Shown here piece after piece: positions 54,781-64,000 of a stretch of 64,000 nt of DNA; positions within the stretch are counted from its first letter, which is position 1; every line of letters begins with the position of its first letter. A model generated the notes under the pieces. The model ran no database searches and was not told the DNA's origin. It saw only the letters and a list, made by a program, of their open reading frames with translations. The position numbers and the translations under genes are program-made. The DNA comes from Moniliophthora roreri (lineage: Eukaryota; Basidiomycota; Agaricomycetes; Agaricales; Marasmiaceae). The DNA lies in assembly GCA_001466705.2 (NCBI GenBank), contig LATX02000200.1:2046001-2110000 (forward strand), read 5' to 3'.

Positions 54781-55660
54781 GATGCACCTGAAGACTTGCA
54801 TTCTCTGCTCTTGCTAGCATTGGCTGCCGCCACTCCGCTATCCGAGCTGGACTCTTACGCACCCAGGACCCTTCTGCCCGGCGAGAATACTATCCTAGCG
54901 CGATACAGCTCGACGGATGTCAGCGGACAGATTCCTGCTTGGGAGTGCTAATAACCTATCCTGACGTCCTTTCATACTGGCTTGCCTGTAACTCAATACA
55001 CAGATGGTGTCCTCTCTGTTGAGTTTGATCGAAAACCAGGGTTTACTGAGGTTCAAGTTCCGTAGTATGGCATTCGGCCTTGTAGCTGATCCCTGACATG
55101 TTCTCTCTACTTGTGATGGACAGTTTGAATAGCACGCTTACACTCGTTTCCAGTATCTGGAAGTTCGGGAACAGGTGTTCGTTCTTCTGTGTTATTAATC
55201 GAGAAGATGAGTAAAAGTAGTGAGACAGATACGAGGATTTGGCAAAGGCTACCAATGTTTCATCGCTCCAGTTGTAATGAAACAGAGTTCTGGTACAATA
55301 CTGCATGTTGCCGTCCTTCCAGTGCCCTCTCAGTCGAACTAAGCACGCTCCGTCACTCGGAAGCTCGGGTACGTGATTTACTCCAGCAGCATACTTCTCC
55401 GATGCTCAGCTTGCATTATGGAAAAGTTTGGACATCACCAGCGTGGACTTCAATCATGACCATGAAGACACAGGTGTGGCCTGCGATTGCTACGTACTTA
55501 CCGGTGAGGCCAGTGGTGCGAGTGGGTTTGGTCGGTGTTGATACTTTCATCGATTCATCCTCAGCAGCAAAGAAAGTGAGCGACCGCCCGAGGACATAGA
55601 TGAAAGTAGAACTTACTCTGAAATAAGAGATTAACTGCCATATATTGAACTCTCAAAGGG
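54781..55660 (+). pseudogene. Decayed candidate small secreted protein gene
   Basis: ATG 54781 gives MHLKTCI. One base later in frame comes LLLLALAAATPLSELDSYAP, a classic signal peptide with a cleavage site after Ala-Ala-Ala or Ala-Thr-Pro, so one base seems lost near 54803. The frame continues to RYSSTDVSGQIPAWE. Further exon-like pieces follow on the same strand: DGVLSVEFDRKPGFTEVQVP (about 55010) and, after a GTACGT..CAG intron, AYFSDAQLALWKSLDITSVD and GVACDCYVLTGEASGASGFG (about 55390-55540). No family is recognised. The order and strand agree with one short gene with small introns, but the exon joins are not proven. Confidence 0.35.
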
Positions 55661-56282
55661 TGGGAAATGGCGCAAGTAACGCCGTGACTGAGTATCTGTA
55701 TGCGATGGGCAACTTGAAGCTAGGTGTTGCTAGTCCTGAGATTGGTTTATTGACGTCTCAACCTTTCGAGGTGCTTGTATCTACCATCGCCTGCGAGCGG
55801 TGTGTGATCGTCAGAGCGGTGGAATGCATCAAAAACAGGCCATAATCCATCCGAGTACTGCCCCCGATTTTGAGTGTCGTTGAAGTCGATGGAAGCACCC
55901 TACGAGCACAGCGTATTGGTTTCAAATATTACGATGCAAACGTTTGGCGCCGTGTCAAGTATATCAGGTACTGAGCAAAGAATGCAATGCAATGTCTTTG
56001 AATTAAAGTCTAGTCTCATGTATAGAGTACGGTGGGAGTAATACACTTGGTCCTATCCATGGAATGAAAGCGCCTAAGATACAGTGCCTTCGAGTCTACG
56101 GTGCGCATCACTAGCCGAGGAGTGACTGGTGACAATCGTGTAGGTATACTGAAGTACGAAGGTTCCGGAGAAGAGAATCCGATCATGAAAATTACACGTG
56201 TCCAACAAAAGAGCCCTGGCGATAGTGTGGTTTGGTTTAGGATCACGTATTGGAACGAGAAGAAACAAACCAAGAACTGCGT
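55661..56282. other. Intergenic, no gene seen
   Basis: Short frames only. Confidence 0.5.
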
Positions 56283-57325
56283 CTACAGAATCATCTCATT
56301 CAATTTCTTGATCATTTCATCGTCAAAACACCAATCCAAGAGGTATGGTTCTGTCAATGCGATAAGTGTATCTGGGGAGGGTGCACGGGGAGTCAAGTCC
56401 TTCGCAGCAGATTCTCCATCTTCAATCGGGCCGACCGTGGTATAGGTGCAATCCTGCAGCTGCTAGGAAGATGAATTATTTAGTATCTAGAGAATTGGAG
56501 ATCCTAAGCACCACTCACAACAATGTTCGGCGCACGCGTCAACAACGCCTGCATCTCATGATGTCGTATGGGAACGGGTGCTTCGATCTTCCTGCCTTCC
56601 TCATTTCGGGTAACCTTTGGATCGATATTCTCCTGGTCTTCGGTACCGGTGGTGGATTTCATATCTGCATGCTTTTTATATGCTAGAGTTTGGAGATCGG
56701 CAAGTGGGATCGTGGCCTTCACGGTTTTGGACACTGGCAGATTGACGTGTGGATAAACATTTCGCAGTACGCGCTGTGGACGAGCTCGAGATAGTGCATT
56801 GGAATGGAAAGGGTATTGAGTACGGATTTGCGATTGACAGCCTGAGAGTTGCTGCTGAGCGCCACTGTGAGGAATGCCCCATACTGGAGGGGGTACTGAA
56901 GTAGGAGCAGAGACGTGAGAAGTCTGGTATGAATAGGTCGACGCGGATGTACGCGTGTTGTACAAAGTATGTGCGTAATGAAGATCGGATCCTCGAGAGT
57001 TGAATGGGTTCGCTTGTTCAGGAATGTGCGCGTATTGAGGGGCCAAGATCGGAGTATATGTAGATGGAGGCTGATAACGATCAGTATACGATTCCAGTAG
57101 ACCACCGGCTGTATGATTGGAAGCAGAGGAATTGGGAATGTATGCAGACCACGCCTCTTGGTGAAGCTGGGCTTGGGGTTGAGTCGTGCATGGAGTATCG
57201 TTAACTTGGTCAGCGGCAACGACGTCAGCGAGGATTCCGGGAAATGCAGCGTCTTGAGCCATGGCCTTAGTATGAGGATGAGTCGAGGAGATGATGGTGG
57301 TAACAGAACAAGCTGGATTTGGCAT
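56283..57325 (-). CDS. Hypothetical protein, two exons
   Basis: ATG 57325. Exon 1 (57325-56519), a 56-nt intron (GTGAGT..CTAG) and exon 2 (56462-56283) give 328 residues in phase 0. Without splicing the frame would stop after residue 273 (IVVSGA). The spliced form ends ALTEPYLLDWCFDDEMIKKL and NEMIL, an acidic amphipathic end that looks selected. The body is Ser/Pro/Gln/Tyr-rich and disordered, with an ordered-looking basic part HVNLPVSKTVKATIPLADLQ. There is no signal peptide, no membrane segment and no known domain. It is divergent from NOT4 (506 bp between ATGs) with CCAAT-like repeats in between. Function unknown. Confidence 0.55.
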
Positions 57326-57830
57326 TGAATTTGCCTAAATTACCTGCACACAGCTGGGATTCTCATTGGTTCCTGCAGCTGGCTCCCATTGGCTCCCATT
57401 GACTCCCGTTGGCTTCTCTTCCTCGATTCCCGCGATGAATCAGTCAGGATTCGCAAATAGGCCTGTTATGCATGTTCTTGGGACCTCATGTTACTTCCTA
57501 ACTTGGCTTGCTCAGACTAGCATAACCTTGACGAATACATTGATACCTGGATCCCCGTGCATGATGAGGCCCCAAGAAACGTTCCAAATGCCAGTTACAT
57601 GTTGGGCATGTTGGGCATGTTGCATGATACAGCAATACTTGATGCAATGATGCAGCAAGAAGCTTTTGCATAACAGTGGTAAATAACAAAACAACAGAAA
57701 ACAGTTATAGTAAATACCCGGCCTCATTGTGCGCGTTGCTTCCATCGCTTTGTCGTCAACCACATTTCCCTTTCATCACTTTCTGCCTCGTCATCTATTC
57801 TTAACCAGCGACCATCATCATCTCACCCAG
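57326..57830. promoter_or_regulatory. Divergent promoter region with phased CCAAT-like motifs
   Basis: ATTGG occurs at 57365 and 57388, and ATTGA and GTTGG follow at 57398 and 57408, the last three exactly 10 bp apart within the repeat GGCTCCCATT. ATTGG is an inverted CCAAT box. A second small direct repeat, TGTTGGGCA, is at about 57601-57618. Confidence 0.4.
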
Positions 57831-60800
57831 ATGTCCACCACCAGGGTCCATCATGCTCTGCCAGCTCCAGTCGTCCATGCTGGTTTTTCGATTCACCAAT
57901 CAAAGTCTCATGTTCTTGCAGGAGTCCAAGACGCGTATTGGAGCGACGATGAAGCGGTGCGAATCCATGTGCCGCTCGAAACTCGACATTTTGCTAACAT
58001 ACAGCCGTTTGATCTTTTAATATTCTAGGAGGACGCAGAATGTCCCCTCTGTCTTGAAGAAATGGATATTTCGGACCTCAATTTCAAGCCTTGCCAGTGC
58101 GGTTACCAGGTATTCTACAGCATTGCTAGCTGAAGAAGAGACCTGACATCAATCGTTCTCAGATTTGCAGGTTTTGCTGGCACCATATCAAAGAAAATCT
58201 GAATAAGCGCTGCCCGGCATGCAGGAGGATCTATACAGATGAGGGCGTCGAGTTTAAGCCTATTGCGACTCAAGAGTACGTCTCCAATTACCTCGTGTAT
58301 CTTTGGTTGTCACGTCTAATCCGAACTGATCGTGCTTTGATCTCTAGTCACAAGCGTCTCATGCAGCAGAAAAAGCAACGCGAACGGGAGAGAAAGGAAC
58401 TCGACGCGCTCGGCCGGCGCAATCTTGCTAATGTACGCGTTGTTCAGCGTAATGTGGTTTATGTCGTGGGCATTGGTCCTCGGTTTGCAAAGGAAGAGGT
58501 ACGTTTTTACTCCACTCGTCGCGCGCCTGTTCTGACGTCTCCCATCTTTAAGCTCATTCCAACCTTGCGTTCAAATGAATATTTCGGCCAATACGGGAAA
58601 ATTAACAAGATCTTGTTGGTTAAGAGGAACCCCTCTGGTGGAGGCGCACCTGTCCTCGGTGTCTATATCACCTATCACCGTCGTGAGGATGCCGCACGTG
58701 CAATTGCAGCAGTCGATGGAAGTCCTTCCCCAAGTGGTGGGCGCGAAGTCATGCGAGCGAGTTATGGTACCACCAAGTATTGCATGGCTTTCCTTCGTGG
58801 TGTATCCTGCACTGATCACAATTGCATGAACTTGCATGAGTGGGGTGATGAAAAAGATTGCTTCACCAAGGAAGATTTGACGACTCTGTACGTATACGTA
58901 CCCGCTATTACCTGTTCGTCTTACTGATAAGTTCTACCATCAGTAAACACACGATGAAAGCGACAGAGAGTCGGGCAAGAACCGTTGTCACTACTAAAAG
59001 CAGCGAGGCCGATGGTGAGTGTACAAACATGGATAAATTCCAACATGTTCTTATATTCAAATAGGTCTACCGAAAGCCGCAGCTTGGGGACACCGAAGTA
59101 ATGCTGTAACTTCATCAACCTCAGCGACCAATACGTCGGCTAGTGCTCAACGACGGCGTGGTGGTGCACCTACAAGCACAGTCGCCCGACAGGCAAGGAG
59201 TACAACAGACTCAAGAACCACCAATGGTCGACCATCGGACCGGAAAACGGCGTCGACGAGCGCGAAACCGTCATCACAGGCTTCGTCGTCTCGTCCTACC
59301 ACCCCTGCACCCGCGCTTTCACATCCACTTCCTCCACGACCTGCATCTCCAGCCGTGAAGTCTCCGCAGCCTCGGAAAGTACAGTCAATCAAAGAGGCTG
59401 CCACATCTACTTCTGCACCTTCGCAGTCACCTGCACCATCTACGACTGCTGACTCGGAACGAGGTTCGCAAGAAGTTGCTTCACCACCTCCCGAAAGTCG
59501 GCCAGAATCTGCGAGTCCTGCACCATCATCGATCCCTTCTGTGCCTTCTGTGCCATCAGCACCGCCAGGACTGCCTGCTGTTCCACCAGGCTTGTCGGCA
59601 CCGCCCGGTCTTCCTCCACCTCGCCCTGGTCGTGTCGATACTGCGTCGCCGCAGACACCATTACTTGCGTCTCAATCTTCTTACCAGATGTCTACCGCCG
59701 CTCGAGCATTGCTGGACGATGTGAAAGCCAGGCGAGAATCCGCTTTACCCAGTGTTCCCGTCCAAAGTCCATTCCCGGATTTCGATCGCACTATACAGAA
59801 CCTTACTGGCGGCGATGGCGGCTTTGGAAGTTTTGCATTCAATCTTGATCCCAAGCTTGCTGAAGATGCTAGTGACGAACCACTGCCGGACTTTGAGGCA
59901 GAAGCCAATATCCCCTTCGTGGGCAACTTCTTGCAAGCATTTCCTGCTCTTCAATCTCACACTGCTCCCCATCCAAGTTCCTTCATACCCCCTTCCGGCC
60001 TTGGCGGCTATCGTCATAGTCCCATATACGATCCAATGAGTGCACGGTCTATGGTCACTCCTCTAGAGAGCCAATCAACTGGAAGTTCGAATTACATCGG
60101 TTCGTTTAATCCCTTTGCAGACGCAGGCGAGGATGTCTCGTCCTCCGCCTCTTCTCCTGTGAAGCCGAATCCTTTGGACGACGAGTCTTCCAGAAAAATG
60201 TCACGGTTCGGTTTTGCGAGGGGACGTCAAGGATCTCGTGCCACAACGTCGTCACCCTTGCAGAACTCCTCTACGCACAGTGTCCGCAGTATTAACGAAA
60301 CGAATAATTCTGTGTATCATTCACCTGTTCCACAGTCTCCTGCTCCATCTCAATGGTCGCTTCACAGTCACAGTCGTCCCGAGTATGGGTATCAACAGCC
60401 TAGCTCCGCGATGGCATCACCGTTGGTCAGTCAAGCACAAGCTGTTGTGTATCCAACACAAGCACAGCATCCACGATACCAGCAGTTTGAGGGTGACGTT
60501 GTTAGTGAAGCTCAGTTAAGGGAGTTGATTCAGTCGAGCCGTGCAAACATGAATCCAACTCGAGTTGGTAAGAATGTTCTCATAGTCTGACTCAACGAGA
60601 ATAGCGCTAACGATTGTGCAGAATCTCCATACAAGATGGCTTCGGGCCAGCATGGCTTTGTCGATCCAGCTATCATGTCTGCGAGGTTTGCGTCAGGTCA
60701 AGAGACGGCTTACCTTCCCGTTGATCAATCATATGGGCCCCCTCCTGGACTCGCATTTCCTGATAGGATGCCTCATGGTGTTGGCATGGCTGGTGCACCT

Positions 60801-62622
60801 TTAATGTTGAATGATGGCAATGGCAATCCTGGTAAGTCTTATTTTTATTCTTGTAATGAGGGGAAGGACCGAGTTGCCGTGCTTCTAGTGCGGAAATACT
60901 ATCATCGGCATTGAAACCATCAAATGCGTTGGACCCTAGAGTACTGTTATACGGCCAAACCTGATCCATCAACATCCGAGACCCCAGTCCCTGTTTCCCC
61001 CTCATTGCAGCTCTTATCACGTTGCCCCGTCTTCCTGACGCTGATCAACCTTGCTTTCTATATTCATTCCTATTTTGGATTTTCTTGCGACAATAGACCC
61101 TCCGTTACAACCACAACCACAGCCACTACAACAATCAGAATCAGCAATAGAGTCACCTCCCCTCGATCCCTCCGAATTTCCTGCCTTATCATCTACTATT
61201 GCTACAACGACAGAGTCCACCGCCGTGACAGAAGAGAAGCAGCCTACCGATGCGACTCCAGCAGACCTGAAAGCTAGGGAGAAGGCTGAACGTCAGGCTG
61301 CCAAGAAGGCCGCTGCTGCTGAAAAGGCTGCTGAACGTACACGTATTGCGCAGGAGAAGGCAGCTGCAAAGGCGGCAGAGAAAGCAAAAATTGCTCAAGA
61401 GAAGGCTGCCGAGAAGGAAAAGGCTGCAGCATTGAAAGCCCAGCAGGAGCGGGAACAGGCAGAGAAGGAGAGGATCGAGAAGGAGAAGGCCAAGGCAGAG
61501 AGGCAAGCCAAAGCAGAGAGGGAGAAAGCTGCTCAGGTGGAGAGGGAGCGGGTGGCGCAAGCAGAGAAGGACAAGGCTGCCAAAGCTACGAAGAAGGCTG
61601 TATCCGACTCACAGAAAGTAGCGACGAGGAAAGCCAGTCAGCCTGCTCCTGCCAAAGTTACTGGTCCGCCGGCGGAGATTGTTGCTCCTCTCTTGTCAAA
61701 GAAACCAAAGAAGAACAAACCGATAGTGACGAAGCCGATCAAGGTGCCTAAGGAGGAAGACCATATTCACGATGAGAATTCCACCATCCCTTCTACGTCG
61801 GCATCCGATGCTCAGATTGCCACGAAGAGCAATGCCGGTAGTTCGAACAATTCTCGCTCTCAGTCCCTTGAGCGTAGTGCACCAACTTCGGTTGGTGAAC
61901 TCCTTGAGGAGATCCATGTCATGAACCCTGCGCTGGACTTGCCCAATCATCCGTTCTTCGATATTTACAAGATCAATCCTGCTGCTAAAATGCCATTGGA
62001 GTACGGACCTCTTGTTCATGCTCTCTCTGCTCTTTCGGTTGGCGGCGGATCATTCGCCAACAATGTTCCCTCGGGTTCCATCGATAATGCTGTGTCATCC
62101 TTCCAGCAATTGTTGGAGACACTCACCCAGACCATTTCGGACCTCTTGAGGCTTCTTCCCCGAACCACTTGGGATGATAGCTCATCGTTCGACGGGGTGC
62201 TTCGCGATATGCTGAAGGGAGACGACTTCCTTGATGAGAATGGCGAGGATAGTCATGGTAGAGAAGATGAAGTCGCAGCATTGACCTTAGCGCTCGAACG
62301 TCGTGCTCGATGGATGGAGGTTCAACTTTCAAAACTCGAGGAGTTGCACCGGGATATCAACAATGCTGCTGTGCGCGCTGTTTTGGCCTTCAACGACAGT
62401 GGCTGGGACCGCTATGGATTTATGCCTCGTATTGGCAACACTGTCCGAAAATTTGATAATCTCGGCATTGTTGAGGAGAATGATTCGACCACTAGGCCTA
62501 TGACAGTAGATGAGTTGGAAAAAAAACTGATTGTGGCAAAGGAGGCGGCTGTCTTTGCTGAGACGGAGCTTCGCGAGATGATGGAAAGCTTGCAAGCTGT
62601 GAGGCCCGTCGAGGATTTGTGA
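57831..62622 (+). CDS. NOT4: CCR4-NOT complex E3 ubiquitin ligase subunit Not4
   Basis: About nine exons; roughly 1,370 residues. N-terminal YWSDDEAEDAECPLCLEEMD, then CQCGYQICRFCWHHIKENLN and KRCPACRR form the C4C4 RING finger of Not4. A linker helix QQKKQRERERKELDALGRRN follows. The RRM has NVVYVVGIGPRFAKEE, EYFGQYGKINKILLVKR and GVYITYHRREDAARAIAAVD. After it comes the C3H-type finger YCMAFLRGVSCTDHNCMNLH. The long tail is Pro/Ser-rich (59100-60590). After a 263-nt intron (about 60834-61096) comes an Ala/Lys/Glu coiled coil (KAEKAKIAQEKAAEKEKAAA). The end (ELREMMESLQAVRPVEDL) is helical. Not4 ubiquitinates stalled-ribosome and other targets within CCR4-NOT. Fungal relatives share the long tail with a coiled coil. 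Confidence 0.93.
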
Positions 62623-63016
62623 TTACCAGCTTGTAACTACAGCCTTCTTGTATCTTGTGCATGTCGTTGGAATATCACTCTTAAACTATAAATGAAGTGA
62701 TCCGTAAAGTGTAGCAAGTATGTAGAATTGAGGATCTGGCACAGTTGCGGCTATGGAATGATCAGTTTGGTAGAAGACAGAACAGCAACGGGAAGAAAAA
62801 ACTTATGCTCAGATAATTATCCCTATAGAACAATTTTTACTCCAGTCTGTATCTTGACCCTACAGATCACGGCGACTCATACACGTCGCGACGCGACCGA
62901 GTGGCAGTGCAGGGTAGCAGTCACACGACTGTTTACTTGTGACGGTTTCGTGTCGCGCTTTTTCTTGTTCTCTTCCACAACCTTATTCTCCCTCATACCC
63001 TACCAGTGGACTTATC
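62623..63016. other. Intergenic, promoter of the SNF2 gene
   Basis: No gene seen. Confidence 0.5.
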
Positions 63017-64000
63017 ATGTATTCCACCGCGTCTGCTGGGAGTAAATCTCCATCGCCTGTTTTTGAGGCTACATCTGAACCGCCAGCAAGTACCGCACCA
63101 TCGAGCCCACCCCCGGACGACATTCTCTCTACTGAAAAGATAGACGATGAAGTGAGTTGCGACGTCTTGTCCGGGGTACCAAGGTTACTGATTTGCTATC
63201 ATAGGACTCGTTGAAACAAGATGTGAGTGATTCACTAACGTGTCAAATCTCAGATACTTATACCGCGACAGGACCTGGAGAGTCGTCTTCGGCGGCTGAA
63301 CCATGTGCTTACTTTGTCCACCACCTACTCGAAGATGCTCCAAGAAGCAATGGAAAGTCGAAAAGCAGCTCTGGCGAAGCTCGAAACTAATACACATTCA
63401 CCTACCAAAAACGCGTCAAAAGGAAAAGGAACTTCCATGATGCGATCCAGGAAGCGGGTGCTAGATGACGGTGACGAGGAGACGGGAGAAACTTCTGCAA
63501 AGCGCCAGAAGAATGAGCAAGAGGACTCAGAAAGGGAAGCAAAGAACGAGCTCGACGCTGCTTGCATATTCAAACAACCGGACCTTATAACCGGAGCGAA
63601 ATTGAAGGATTATCAGTTGGAAGGGTTGCAGTGGATGGTCTCGCTTCATCACAGCGGTATCTCTGGCATTCTTGGCATGTCCTACTTCCGCTCAGTTTTG
63701 CCACGCAATCTCACTTTTCCATATTTTAGCGGATGAAATGGGACTCGGAAAGGTCGGTGCAGCTTCAGCCATTCATGTCCCATGCTTAAACGTCTCCACA
63801 GACACTACAAACTATCTCATTTACTGCATACTTGCGTGAAATTACTAGATACCCCGACCCTATTCTCATCGTCTGCCCACTCAGCGTTGTCCACAACTGG
63901 ATGGATGAGTACAAGAAATTTGCTCCAGAGGTGATTTTTACTTGTCTTCCTGTCTCTCCGTTTCTAGATCCGTTGTTTAGATACCCGTTCTCATGTACCT
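63017..64000 (+). CDS. SNF2-family ATPase, Lsh/HELLS/Irc5-like, 5' part
   Basis: ATG 63017 (MYSTASAGSKSPSPVFE); the gene runs off the right edge. Short exons precede DLESRLRRLNHVLTLSTTYS, a coiled region with a basic nuclear-type patch (RSRKRVLDD, SAKRQKNEQ). The helicase core starts with GAKLKDYQLEGLQWMVSLHH, then GIL over a GC-AG intron (GCATGT..TTTTAG, about 63675-63729) to ADEMGLGK (motif I), then TLQTISFTAYLREI and ILIVCPLSVVHNWMDEYKKF (motif Ia), and IPVLMY at the edge. The spacing and the phrase YQLEGLQWMVSL resemble Lsh/Irc5 chromatin remodelers involved in DNA methylation or repair. The C-terminal half is not visible, so the subfamily is provisional. Confidence 0.82.

Noticed and set aside
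1..64000. CRISPR arrays, operons, bacterial-type promoters or a viral insertion
   Set aside because: The density of spliceosomal introns and the gene content are those of a fungal nuclear genome; no spacer-repeat array or viral gene was seen.

Overview
The window is nuclear DNA of a filamentous basidiomycete, most likely an agaricomycete. Genes lie densely on both strands and are cut by many 45-65 nt introns (mostly GT-AG, two GC-AG). Several proteins belong to families that I know mainly from this group: a DUF6593 protein, a DUF6535-like remnant and two large families without a name. All gene models here were spliced by eye from reading-frame continuity and splice signals; no transcript or database evidence was available.

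Layout. 1-12.8 kb is housekeeping: the 3' end of a Sog2-like RAM-pathway gene, a DUF6593 gene, MPP6 (exosome cofactor), a zinc-type alcohol dehydrogenase, a Pep7/Vac1-type FYVE gene divergent from a hotdog thioesterase, and an F-box gene. 13-18 kb is a decaying cluster with four copies (A-D) of an unrecognised coiled-coil family. 18.8-26.3 kb holds a GIY-YIG (T5orf172-type) protein, the dynamin VPS1 and an NAD(P)-dependent reductase. 26.9-27.5 kb is a hAT-like miniature transposon with perfect 18-bp inverted ends and an 8-bp target duplication. 27.7-36.1 kb is an inverted segmental duplication: a PY-motif membrane protein gene plus an initiator tRNA on the left, and a decayed copy of both on the right, with TBP and a LOG-type gene between them. 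36-52 kb is lineage-specific: a DUF6535-like remnant, an agaricomycete orphan gene with a probable frameshift, a third (frameshifted) and a fourth (intact) member of the PY-motif family, WRS1 and a very large membrane orphan. 52-64 kb has a DUF262 (GmrSD-N) gene, a decayed secreted-protein candidate, a hypothetical gene, NOT4 and the 5' end of an Lsh/Irc5-like SNF2 ATPase.

The most interesting system is the four-member family of multi-pass membrane proteins (27.7, 34.7-36.1, 40.8-42.3 and 50.1-51.6 kb). Each ends in a Ser/Pro-rich tail carrying an LPSY (PY-type) motif and a terminal R-x-LP-x-LP motif. Two are intact and two are dying. PY motifs in membrane-protein tails usually recruit Nedd4/Rsp5 ubiquitin ligases, so these may be ubiquitin-ligase adaptors or regulated cargo; that is inference. 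The second candidate is the 13-18 kb cluster, whose protein family I cannot name.
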